A DNA stretch of 64,000 nt from Burkholderia cepacia. Lineage in GTDB: Bacteria; Pseudomonadota; Gammaproteobacteria; Burkholderiales; Burkholderiaceae. The translations under genes and the position numbers were made by a program. The notes under the pieces were generated by a model. It did no database searches and was not told the origin of the DNA. It saw only the letters and a list, made by a program, of their open reading frames with translations. Positions 37,101 to 43,888 of the stretch are shown here, piece by piece. The stretch is from assembly GCF_001039005.1 (NCBI RefSeq), contig NZ_LDWR01000014.1:210875-274874 (forward strand). Reading direction: 5' to 3'. Position 1 is the first letter of the stretch. Every line of letters starts with the position of its first letter.

Positions 37101-37672
37101 AGCGCGTGCCGTACATCCGCGACGAGACGGTCGATGCTGGCCGGGTCGCGGTTGCTGAAGCAACGGTGCGCGGTCACGGCCAGGTCGTCGATCCGGTCGG
37201 CTGCATCGTCGGCCGGTGTCGTGCCGCCCGTGCGTGCGCTGAAGCCGCCGAGCGCCTGCTGCATCGATCGCACGGGCTTGCGCGTCGCGCTTCCCGGCGG
37301 CGCGTAGGCGAGCGATTCGGCCTGCGTCGCGTCGGACAATTCAGGCGGCGGAACGGCAACGTCCCGCGTGGGATCCTTCGTGTGATGCGGAAGAACCGGC
37401 CGGCCTTTCGTGCCGATCTTGAGCAACGACAGCGCGGTGAGATCCATCGGGAGATTCGGCCGCTTCGGATGGGCAATCGCGTTGCCGGCCGCCTTGGCGC
37501 GGGATTTGAGACTCGATTTCAGTCCGGCCAGGACACCGGTGACCTGGCCGGACCCTGACGCCGCCGGTGCCGATTCCGTGTGTGGTGGCGTGGTGGCCGG
37601 CGTATCAGCTGCATCGTCAGTCGCCCGTGCTTGCAGCGTGCCGGTCGATAGGTTGAGCGCGGGAGTCGACAT
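34196..37672 (-). CDS. very large T3SS effector candidate 2 (about 1,158 residues)
   Basis: The start is taken at ATG 37672 (MSTPALNLST); ATG 37723 is in frame upstream. The polar Thr/Ala/Pro-rich N terminus is followed by helical regions with GPGTPFAATKNRLARFL, which echoes GPGTPFTDGGA in candidate 1. A beta-rich stretch (GGGIQVGHNIGIA, RAGVKIGAGQYSARANAAAG, GHRVGVEVGVNVSIS) precedes a helical C terminus. The shared plan suggests distant paralogues. There is no signal peptide, known catalytic motif or exact hrpII box. It lies divergent to the HrpF-like translocator gene. Confidence 0.6.
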   Translation of the reverse strand: MSTPALNLSTGTLQARATDDAADTPATTPPHTESAPAASGSGQVTGVLAGLKSSLKSRAKAAGNAIAHPKRPNLPMDLTALSLLKIGTKGRPVLPHHTKDPTRDVAVPPPELSDATQAESLAYAPPGSATRKPVRSMQQALGGFSARTGGTTPADDAADRIDDLAVTAHRCFSNRDPASIDRLVADVRHALASAPGLSPAGLACQGELLIDALSDSCYEQPGLARDVLHRLRQGLSIRSQPARDAGFIDNHLTALAWRTAQKLAETASGYDCVHALAGRAWPPADGAARYAPRVWLQAADRLVDTTRCEADPADVERHARALIDDTSATPRAHAAWIVRAASRLWRSQSTTGLNASDKGALLAGRQGFFTDGPGTPFAATKNRLARFLNHTIPRATSDRFDPAPDERDDAVPVAAQRSMFAAAVRPFGYRKSAVAAMKGGVQGASLGAWSKDEQVLDAALRDAFIAMHAHAAVREPAGGAGKLRKDSRAIHETVGAAELAVLAALSRAAEPASGTGRQPVEYGMKYDDATVGLIAERVVHTLDDAMIDRLARRTVQRPGERASSGGGRSTRREARVRRTLVAFRDTLAGADRSPQARADALKRVRKHLIGGSDVLDANKLGRWRKHIGDDVPAAVATRFDTIDRIALGKAVTPRGTTTAHFRDAGERIIDALEGSGKAVVTEGGVIGASTRGISATAASFPWIAPRVNLQASHGRQSVLEYSRSTAAYKIGFGTQRRNRFEAGGGIQVGHNIGIARAAGNLELGHEWDDTGQCTVDLSIARRLHPDNDAYDDAAGRRQLKAVNRYLFDNAGRGRNERALWNELGSRFFDHDDFSVAWNNQTARVRKVGGAADLRAGVKIGAGQYSARANAAAGSTYQWVRRAELDSVDASGQTMIENHRVGSGHRVGVEVGVNVSISDQLQNAQTGSAHPADVATVSIFSPKLIGLEVPVHDSFHQAKATLVRERGRLQVRASNADTEFADFTQYKKALREDPAWLLAFGATPGSPLPATTADYERVLAAGREKIERYLSHVAENRVQNLRFVLRRRLREHAASEADALDDRIASLTAKNRGEAHAHDIDTLLDRRDALLRRVDSWMPTELLTIQTSDRQVTAGLRLGLQIAVQKGARGEHEVAALKLSPREADRLDRHWPRQPVPRA

Positions 37673-37755
37673 CTCGCAGGAACAATCATGTAGTGGGATG
37701 CAGCCACTATCGCGACGGGACATGAAACTGCCGTGACGCCAGATAATGAATACGA

Positions 37756-37774
37756 CCTGATAGTAATAATCAGG
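37756..37774. repeat. inverted repeat in an AT-rich divergent promoter region
   Basis: CCTGAT and ATCAGG flank 7 nt within an unusually AT-rich stretch (37741-37800) between giant candidate 2 and the HrpF-like gene. It could be a regulator site for candidate 2, which lacks a hrpII box. Confidence 0.35.
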
Positions 37775-37814
37775 AAACCTATTTTATTATCGGTAAGCAT
37801 TACACAGCCGGAAC

Positions 37815-37875
37815 TTCGGACTTCCGCACGGTTTTTCGCATGATGCGCGCGGCACGGCTCGTCTCCATCTAGTCT
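37815..37875 (+). promoter_or_regulatory. hrpII/PIP-box promoter of the HrpF-like gene
   Basis: TTCG-N16-TTCG at 37815-37838, followed after 31 nt by TAGTCT at 37870-37875, a TANNNT -10. The start codon of the translocator-like gene is 111 nt past the box. This is the arrangement expected for an HrpB/HrpX-dependent promoter. Confidence 0.88.
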
Positions 37876-37949
37876 TTGAGCATTGGAATGTCCATTGACC
37901 CGATACGCATGCCCGCGGTCAATGCGGGGCGTTCGGTCATGGAGGCGTG

Positions 37950-38954
37950 ATGATTTCGATCCAGTATCCCGATTCGGTTTCGATGGGCGCATTGATTCAT
38001 GGCGGCCAATCCGGTCAATCCAATGATCTTGCGTCCGTTCTCAAGGGAATCCTGCAGGACATAGAGGGACTGCTCGCCACGGAGTTCGGCGGATCGCAGG
38101 CTCAAGGTCCGGCGGGTCAGTACCAGCCGGCGCAGGTGTCGCCGATGCCGCTCGGTTTTCACACGAACTTCACGCGGACACAGTCTTCCACCGACACGAC
38201 GAAATCGGACGGCCCCCCCGCGCCTGCCGGAAACCAGACGCGGTGTGCTGCGTCTCCGGACCCGACGATGGCGCCATTCGCAACCCAGGTGCCGAACGAT
38301 CAGACGAAGCGTCCGCCCGGTGACAACCGGACGGCCCAGCAGATCATCGACGACAACCCGCTGCTGAAGAACCTCGGCAATCAGAGCGGCGTCAAGGACA
38401 ACCTGAACAAATTCGTTGGCGGCAACATGTACAACGATCCCGATCAGGCGTTCAAGGCGGCCGCGTTGCTCACCAACATCAAGAGCTCGGCGAACAGGAA
38501 CGGCGACGCGCGCGATGCATCGCAGGTCGGCAACGGCAAGATCGACGGCTTCACGAAAGACGGCGACGCGCGTCACGGTACGGAAGCCGGGCTGCTGCAG
38601 GACGTGGTCGGTGGCGGCGGACATCCGGGAGGCGGCTGGGCGCACCTCGAGCAGACGGGACACAAGCTCGACGAGACGAACGATTCCCACGTGAACCTCG
38701 ACGGCACCAACAAGGACAATCTGCAGTGGGGGTTCGAGCAGGCCGGCAAGTATATCGGCGCGTTCTTCAAGGGCATCGGCAAGAGCCTCATCGACATCAT
38801 CACGAAAGGCCGCATCAATCCGGTATCCGCGATCCTCACGGTCATCAAGGATGTGGGTACGTCGGAGGCCAAGACGGCGATCGAGAACAGCAACCTCGGC
38901 AAGGATGCGAAGCAGACGGCGGACAAGGTCTTCGGCGTGCTCGACAACATCTGA
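37950..38954 (+). CDS. HrpF/HrpK/PopF-family T3SS translocator-like protein, compact
   Basis: The 334-residue protein contains the family block around DNPLLKNLGNQSGVKDNL and FTKDGDARHGTEAGLLQD. Toward the C terminus there is a hydrophobic helix (GKYIGAFFKGIGKSLIDII). HrpF-type proteins are secreted by the T3SS and form the pore in the host membrane. Full-length relatives are usually about twice as long with repeated blocks, so this is a short form. GGAGG lies 4 nt before the ATG at 37950. It is driven by an exact hrpII promoter. Confidence 0.8.
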   Translation: MISIQYPDSVSMGALIHGGQSGQSNDLASVLKGILQDIEGLLATEFGGSQAQGPAGQYQPAQVSPMPLGFHTNFTRTQSSTDTTKSDGPPAPAGNQTRCAASPDPTMAPFATQVPNDQTKRPPGDNRTAQQIIDDNPLLKNLGNQSGVKDNLNKFVGGNMYNDPDQAFKAAALLTNIKSSANRNGDARDASQVGNGKIDGFTKDGDARHGTEAGLLQDVVGGGGHPGGGWAHLEQTGHKLDETNDSHVNLDGTNKDNLQWGFEQAGKYIGAFFKGIGKSLIDIITKGRINPVSAILTVIKDVGTSEAKTAIENSNLGKDAKQTADKVFGVLDNI

Positions 38955-39009
38955 CAACGTGTCGGCACGCGCGCACTGTTCAGCACCTTGAAGCGATAAA
39001 CCTCGCCAA

Positions 39010-39432
39010 TCATTCGCGCCGCAGTGCGCGCGGCGTAATGCGAAAGACGATCTTCCCGTCGCCGGTGGGCACGCCGGTCCAGCCGTTACGCTTCATGAAT
39101 TCAAGGCAGACGAGATTGTTGGCTTCCACGACCCCCAATGCCTCCGGCGTCATGCGGAACAGCCATTCGAGCGCGGGCTTCCACAGAATGGCCCACCTCC
39201 CGTGGTACGCGGGCAGCACGGCCAGGTGAGCGTGACCTCGATCGAGAATCATGCCGCCGATCGCGTGGCCGTCGCATACGAAACCGATGGACGGGCACCC
39301 GCTGTAATGAGCGATGAACACTTCCTGGCTGACGACCTGCAGCATGTCAGCTCTGCCGGCACGAAAGTACGACGCATCGGCCTCGTAGAAGACCGCCAGA
39401 TCCGCGCGGTCTGCCAGGCGGTATCGCTTCAT
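39010..39432 (-). CDS. GNAT-like acetyltransferase in a T3SS operon
   Basis: The 140-residue protein looks like a GCN5-related N-acetyltransferase. It has an AHLAVLPAYHGRWA segment where the acetyl-CoA-binding strand-loop is expected and VEANNLVCLEFMKRNGW as the typical C-terminal part. The ATG at 39432 overlaps the stop of the HrpB1-like gene (ATGA), so they are co-translated. It is the third gene behind a hrpII promoter. It could modify a T3SS component or be a small effector; neither is shown. Confidence 0.65.
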   Translation of the reverse strand: MKRYRLADRADLAVFYEADASYFRAGRADMLQVVSQEVFIAHYSGCPSIGFVCDGHAIGGMILDRGHAHLAVLPAYHGRWAILWKPALEWLFRMTPEALGVVEANNLVCLEFMKRNGWTGVPTGDGKIVFRITPRALRRE

Positions 39433-39809
39433 CGCGCCGGTTCGAAGCCGTGGGCTTGCCGCTCGATGCCGAGCAAGCCGCGCATGGCCTTGCTGATGTC
39501 GGGGTCGGGGCTGTCCTGATGTTCGACCGCATAGCTGTGCCATAACGGATCGCCGAGCGCGTGCAGGCAGAGCGCCTTCAGGTCCGGGCGCTCGTCCTCA
39601 TGCAACCCGTTGACCAGATGCAGCGCATCCTGCGGGCGTCCCCGCCGGATGGCGATCGCCACGGGAAATATCAACAGGGATCGCGCGGCGGGACGCGCGA
39701 CGCAAAGCCGTTCCAGCAACGCCTCGGCTTCGTCGAAACGATCCCCCATGATGCTATCGATCACCGCGCGTCCCAACTGGGCAACATCATCATCGTCGTC
39801 AGGTTGCAT
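39429..39809 (-). CDS. HrpB1/HrpK-family T3SS protein, extra copy
   Basis: The 126-residue, largely helical protein has the TPR-like layout of the HrpB1/HrpK family (FDEAEALLERLCVARP, GRPQDALHLVNGL). It starts at ATG 39809 with GGAAAG upstream, following the 53-residue gene, and overlaps the acetyltransferase gene. It has about 60 percent of the length of the core HrpB1 at 56572. Probable chaperone or accessory role, by inference from the operon. Confidence 0.68.
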   Translation of the reverse strand: MQPDDDDDVAQLGRAVIDSIMGDRFDEAEALLERLCVARPAARSLLIFPVAIAIRRGRPQDALHLVNGLHEDERPDLKALCLHALGDPLWHSYAVEHQDSPDPDISKAMRGLLGIERQAHGFEPAR

Positions 39810-39842
39810 GAGCGTTCTTTCCGAGTAGTGAATCGGACAGGA

Positions 39843-40004
39843 TTACGAATCTCTGCTGGCGGACGGCGGGGTCTCCAGGGTTTTCAGGCCCGACCCCAGC
39901 AAGTCCTGCATCAGGCCGTCGACCGGTGACGAGCTGGCGGCCTCCTTGCCACCTCCGGTGATCTCTCCAAGGACTTTCGCCCCGACTTCTGCAATTGCAC
40001 CCAT
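39843..40004 (-). CDS. 53-residue protein, first gene of a hrpII-box operon
   Basis: This small gene is easily missed. ATG 40004 has AGGAG 6 nt upstream and a TAA stop at 39843. The product starts MGAIAEVGAKVLGEITGGGK and ends in TLETPPSASRDS. Two short amphipathic helices flank a Gly/Ser linker, a pattern like small T3SS-secreted or pilus-type proteins. It stands first behind an excellent hrpII promoter and 33 nt before the HrpB1-like gene. No known family is recognised. Confidence 0.72.
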   Translation of the reverse strand: MGAIAEVGAKVLGEITGGGKEAASSSPVDGLMQDLLGSGLKTLETPPSASRDS

Positions 40005-40083
40005 TTGATTCTCCTGATTCCAGTGTGAGACTCGATTGATGCGAACTCTGGTTGACCTTCGCTACTCCAGATCGCAATGAAAA

Positions 40084-40144
40084 GACTAGCGCGCGGTGAC
40101 ATGCCCGGCGCCCGCGAACCGAACCGACGTGCCGCAAAGCGAAT
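40084..40144 (-). promoter_or_regulatory. hrpII/PIP-box promoter of the 53-residue gene operon
   Basis: On the minus strand TTCG-N16-TTCG occupies 40144-40121, and TAGTCT follows after 31 nt at 40089-40084. The start codon is 116 nt past the box. The -10 hexamer is identical to that of the HrpF-like promoter. Confidence 0.88.
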
Positions 40145-40236
40145 GTGAGCGAGTGCGTTGTCCGCAGCCGGCGGAAACGGTTCGGCGCCGTGGCGTTCCG
40201 GCACCTGCCGCCCGGCCTGCGCAGCCGGACACCCAT

Positions 40237-40932
40237 TCAGAAATCGGCTTTCTGATTCAGGTCGCCGACGCTCATGGTGAACTGCGATGCCGAGAAGACC
40301 GCGTTGCCGCCGGGGCCTTCCTGCGGGGCGAGTTTGCTGTCGACGCCGAGAACATCGCGGCCGCCCGTCATGAGCCGCTTGATCTCATCGCTCGCGCCGG
40401 CGTTGAACGAAAGCTGGCCGGTCTGCTGATCGTATCGCCCGACGGAATTGCCGCTGCCGTTGAACAGATTGCCGTTCTGGTCCATCTTCAGGTGCAGTGC
40501 GTCTCCGCCGGCCGGCGAGTTGAACTTGACGTCACGCAGCCCCTGGCCCTGGCCTTGCCCGAAACCATCGCCGGGCATCCCGTTGCCATAACCGCCACCG
40601 CTCTGAATGCCGTCGCCGTTCATGCCGTTGCCGCCCATCGGCATCCCGTTGCCGCCCATCGGCATCCCGTTACCGCCCATCGGCATGCCATTACCCCCCA
40701 TCGGCATGCCGTTCCCGTAACCACCGCCCATGCCGTCGCCCGCGCCGCCGTTGCCGCCGTCGGCACCGCCGCCCATCCCCAGCATGTCGGCAATCAGTTT
40801 CTCGACGTCTTGCTTCAGCTTCTGCAAGATGCCAAGACCACCCATGATTCCGCCACCGGAAAGACCTTGCGGCGACATATTCGACGAACTGCCGAAGATT
40901 GCGCTCAGGCAACCTGACGTGATGTCGTTCAT
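40237..40932 (-). CDS. glycine-rich harpin-like protein
   Basis: The 231-residue, Gly/Asn/Met-rich protein has no recognised catalytic domain. A short helical segment (GILQKLKQDVEKLIADMLG) is followed by a glycine-rich centre with heptad repeats (GGNGMPM) and a hydrophilic tail. Composition and size fit Hpa1/PopA-type harpins, heat-stable proteins secreted by Hrp T3SSs that act at the plant cell surface. It has a single cysteine (residue 8), where harpins often have none. Expressed from its own hrpII promoter. Confidence 0.82.
   Translation of the reverse strand: MNDITSGCLSAIFGSSSNMSPQGLSGGGIMGGLGILQKLKQDVEKLIADMLGMGGGADGGNGGAGDGMGGGYGNGMPMGGNGMPMGGNGMPMGGNGMPMGGNGMNGDGIQSGGGYGNGMPGDGFGQGQGQGLRDVKFNSPAGGDALHLKMDQNGNLFNGSGNSVGRYDQQTGQLSFNAGASDEIKRLMTGGRDVLGVDSKLAPQEGPGGNAVFSASQFTMSVGDLNQKADF
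40627..40710 (-). repeat. four tandem 21-bp repeats inside the harpin gene
   Basis: Four in-frame copies of a 21-bp unit (such as gttgccgcccatcggcatcc plus c) encode NGMPMGG-type heptapeptides. The first two copies are identical, and the later ones differ by two or three bases. Such arrays expand and contract by slippage, so repeat number is likely to vary among strains. Confidence 0.85.
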
Positions 40933-41009
40933 GTATTTGCTCCCGCTGAAAAATTGTGGATCGCCAGAAGAACCGGACGCACCGTCCGTGGGCGGCCCGA
41001 TTCACCGTC

Positions 41010-41071
41010 AGACTAGGGGCACGCACGCGCGAACCCGGCGACCGATGCGAAGCCGCGTCATGCGAACCGAA
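41010..41071 (-). promoter_or_regulatory. hrpII/PIP-box promoter of the harpin gene
   Basis: TTCG-N16-TTCG on the minus strand at 41071-41048, with TAGTCT after 32 nt at 41015-41010. The harpin start is 115 nt past the box. Nearly the same geometry as the promoter of the 53-residue gene. Confidence 0.88.
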
Positions 41072-41136
41072 CCCGTCGATCACCGCGCGATGCGGATAGC
41101 GGTGTGCGCGGCGCGCCCGTTCGTTGCCGCGCACGA

Positions 41137-41160
41137 TTCGTCGCCCCATTCAACGCTTCG
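41137..41160 (+). promoter_or_regulatory. hrpII/PIP box, plus strand, for the HrpB1-like gene
   Basis: TTCGT-N15-TTCGT lies 135 nt before the start at 41296 and back-to-back with the harpin promoter. The -10 candidate at the proper distance (GACAAT, 32 nt) is weak. Confidence 0.7.
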
Positions 41161-41295
41161 TGCGCACGGGCATGCACGACCATCACGTCGCGGACAATCT
41201 CGATGCCGCCATGGCTGCGTCATCGGCGCATCGACGCGACCCGTTCGTCCGCCTGATCCGGTCGCGACGCTTACTACGTCTTCGGAGCCAACACC

Positions 41296-41745
41296 ATGTC
41301 GAACCCACAAGTCGTGTCGAATATCCTGCTGACGATGTTTTCCTGGGGCGTGCGTTGCGGCTCGCGTGCCGAGCTCGAGGACATGCTGCCGGCGTTGCGC
41401 GTGCTGCACCCGCACGGCACGACCGGCGACATCTGCGAAGCGCGGCTCGAGATCGGCTCGTCGAACTGGCTTGCCGCGTCGCAGGTGCTACGGCAGATCG
41501 ACGAACGCGGCGACGGCGGGCCGATCAGTTGGGCACTGCAGAGCTGGTGCCTGTACATGCAGAGCGATATCGATTGGCAGCGTTGCGCGCGAGCGGTGCT
41601 CGCGAACGGCCACCCGACCGCGATCGCGATCGTCGACCGCTTTCTCGCGGCGGCCAGCGACAATCAGCAGGTGGGCTACCGCAGCGCCGACGCGCATGCC
41701 CGCGTCGCGGAAGCGCTGAGTTCGAACCGCGTGCAAGCGGCCTGA
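41296..41745 (+). CDS. HrpB1/HrpK-family T3SS protein, second extra copy
   Basis: The 149-residue helical protein has the HrpB1 look: a first helix, MLPALRVLHPHGTTGDICEARLEIG, then SNWLAASQVLRQID and PISWALQSWCLYMQSDIDWQR. It ends in AIVDRFLAAASDNQ. It follows the plus-strand hrpII box. With 39429 and 56572 it makes three family members in one T3SS locus. Role unknown; HrpB1 proteins are cytoplasmic or periplasmic assembly factors in relatives. Confidence 0.72.
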   Translation: MSNPQVVSNILLTMFSWGVRCGSRAELEDMLPALRVLHPHGTTGDICEARLEIGSSNWLAASQVLRQIDERGDGGPISWALQSWCLYMQSDIDWQRCARAVLANGHPTAIAIVDRFLAAASDNQQVGYRSADAHARVAEALSSNRVQAA

Positions 41746-41765
41746 TTCGAGCCGGCACGATCCGC

Positions 41766-42461
41766 ATGTTCCCGAGCCCCTCCTCCGGCTTCATCGTGTG
41801 CTGCGCATCGCACGCGACGCGCGCGGCGCGCACGCTGGCGTCGGCGATGACGCTGGCCGCCCTCGCGGCCTGTGCCGCGCCCCATGTCGTGCCGGCCGAT
41901 GACGACTTGCCCGCGATGCTGCGGGCCGGCCCGGCCCAGCACCTCGACCAGGTGCTGACCGCGCGCGGCCAGACCGTTTACGAATGCCGCCATGACGGCG
42001 AGGTGCGTTTGTGGGCCCGCGAAGGCGATCTCGCGACGCTCGTCGACCCGCAGCGCCAGAGCGTCGGCACCGTCGCGCCGGGCGGCTATTTCACGGCCTA
42101 CGACAGCAGCTACGTCGTCGTGCGCGCCGATGCAGTCGCGCAGGTCACGGCCGGCACGCCGGTCTGGGCGCGCTTCGTCGCGCGTCGTCGTCCGGGCAGC
42201 GTGATGCGCGGCGGACGCTTCGCGCGCACGTCGATGATCCAGCAGGTCGCCACCCGTGGCGGCCTGCCGCCGGATCCGCTGTGCGATCGCGAAGGCAGCA
42301 CGCTGCTGGTGCCGTATGGCGCGACCTATCTGATTTACAGCGCGCGCGCCGGCAGCGCAGCGAATGCGGCGACGCAAACCGGCCGCGGCGGCGCAATGCC
42401 GGCGCCGTGGCACGCTCCGGTTCATCCGGCAAACGGCACGGTACCGATTCCAAACAACTGA
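41766..42461 (+). CDS. DUF3455-like exported protein
   Basis: The 231-residue protein has a hydrophobic N-terminal segment (TLASAMTLAALAACAAP), probably a signal peptide, possibly with a lipobox (LAAC). The remainder resembles DUF3455 proteins (TVYECRHDGEVRLWAREGD, TPVWARFVARRRPGSV). It begins 20 nt after the HrpB1-like gene and may be co-transcribed. Function is unknown. Confidence 0.7.
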   Translation: MFPSPSSGFIVCCASHATRAARTLASAMTLAALAACAAPHVVPADDDLPAMLRAGPAQHLDQVLTARGQTVYECRHDGEVRLWAREGDLATLVDPQRQSVGTVAPGGYFTAYDSSYVVVRADAVAQVTAGTPVWARFVARRRPGSVMRGGRFARTSMIQQVATRGGLPPDPLCDREGSTLLVPYGATYLIYSARAGSAANAATQTGRGGAMPAPWHAPVHPANGTVPIPNN

Positions 42462-42826
42462 CCAATACTCAATCAAAGTCAGTTGATACTTTACGGCTTG
42501 TAATATTTCGCGAAAGCCCTTGCGCCACAAGGCTGGCGCAGGCGATCTGTTAGACATTTTGCTCTTAAGATGAGCAATTGACCAAATATTGAGCGATGAA
42601 AAATTGATTGAATATTCGCTTAACGTCGCTCAATTCCTCGCAATTGTTCCAATATTTTTTCCTCAGCGTGACAGGTTCCAGGCCGCGTCATGTCATTTTT
42701 TGCGTTATTTAACAAAATGTTACGGATCTAGCGAGGGCCTCCCCCTACCTTTCGTGGGCCGGGACAGGCGCTGTCGTGTCCTCCCGAGCGTCCAAGTAAA
42801 AGAGCGATGTCTTCGCGAGGTGCCCA
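42462..42826 (+). promoter_or_regulatory. 365-bp AT-rich leader of hrpG with inverted repeats
   Basis: This non-coding stretch has markedly lower GC than its neighbours. It holds TTGCTC-N7-GAGCAA (42559-42577) and TAACA-AAA-TGTTA (42710-42722), plus several TTGA/TCAA words. These are candidate sites for whatever controls hrpG. No hrpII box is present, as expected for a gene placed above HrpB. Confidence 0.5.
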
Positions 42827-43645
42827 TTGAAACTGGCAATCTTTACCCACGATTCGGCGTTGTTTCATCTGATTCAAAGCTGTCTGGTCGGCGATGGCGT
42901 TATCTGCACGCGCTATAGCGAGGACATCGATCTGGCGCGCGCGCTGCATCGGGAAGAATTCAGCGCGATCGTATTCGACGCTTCCGCGGGCATGGATGCG
43001 TCCCACCCGGTGCTGGCCCGGCGCGCGTGTTATGGCGACCGGCGCGCGCCGCTGATCGCGATCGGCGAATTTCTCGCGCACGACCGGGCGATCGCCGCGT
43101 TGAGCGCGGGCGCCGACGATATCGTGCTGAAGCCAGTCGATCCGCGCGAGCTGCGCCTGCGCTTCCTGCTCGCGGTGCATCGCTTCACCGGCAATCCCGC
43201 CGAATCCGGCAAGCCGCAGCCGACCGACGACGAAATCGGCATGGGCATCTACCGGTTGAGCCGCCGCAACGGCAGCGTGGAAATGAACGGCAAGGTGGTA
43301 CGCCTGACCACCCGCGAATTCGCGATTGCGTGGGTGCTGTTCTCGCAGCAGGGCAACTACGTGACGCGGCGCGCGATCGCCGCGACCGTGTGGGGCAGTT
43401 CCGAGGAAATCGTCGGACGCACGCTCGAGCAGCACATCTACAAGCTGCGCAAGAAGCTGCTGCTCGACGGCGCGTGCGGCATCGTGCTGCGCACGATGTA
43501 CGCGCACGGCTATCGGATCGAGCGCGTGGTCGAGCGGGTGATGGCGCAAGTTGGCGAGCCGGCCAACGCGCGGCTGCTCCGCGCGTCCGCGGCCGGGCAG
43601 TCGAAGCTGCTGACGAGCGACAGCGAGGCCGCGTGCAACACCTAG
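42827..43645 (+). CDS. hrpG: HrpG, OmpR-family master regulator of the hrp regulon
   Basis: The 272-residue response regulator starts at TTG 42827 with GAGG 6 nt upstream. An N-terminal receiver-like domain has FDASAGMDASHP where the phosphoacceptor region lies and KPVD near its end. The C-terminal winged helix has EIVGRTLEQHIYKLRKKLLL and MYAHGYRIERV. HrpG proteins of Ralstonia and Xanthomonas share this layout and activate hrpB/hrpX. The rare start codon suggests deliberately low translation. The location inside the T3SS locus supports the name. Confidence 0.85.
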   Translation: MKLAIFTHDSALFHLIQSCLVGDGVICTRYSEDIDLARALHREEFSAIVFDASAGMDASHPVLARRACYGDRRAPLIAIGEFLAHDRAIAALSAGADDIVLKPVDPRELRLRFLLAVHRFTGNPAESGKPQPTDDEIGMGIYRLSRRNGSVEMNGKVVRLTTREFAIAWVLFSQQGNYVTRRAIAATVWGSSEEIVGRTLEQHIYKLRKKLLLDGACGIVLRTMYAHGYRIERVVERVMAQVGEPANARLLRASAAGQSKLLTSDSEAACNT

Positions 43646-43888
43646 GCGAGGTCCGGCCGGGATTCGCTAAAAGAAATGGCCAAAGAAGCACCCGCTACGG
43701 GAGGGACATGCGAGAGATTGAATGCGAAGCCGGAGGAAGCCGACTGGGGTAAATGGTTACTTTTCGTCTACGTCTCCCATTACCCTTGGCATGGCGCGGA
43801 TTGCAACCCGCGTGGCGCGTTCGGTTAGTGTGCCGGCGCCGTGTAGCGAGTAACTTTCGACCTAGTCAGAACTCGCTGAGAGACCACG

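Noticed and set aside
40627..40710. CRISPR-like short repeat array
   Set aside because: Repeats are directly adjacent, in frame with a harpin gene and without spacers; no cas genes are present.
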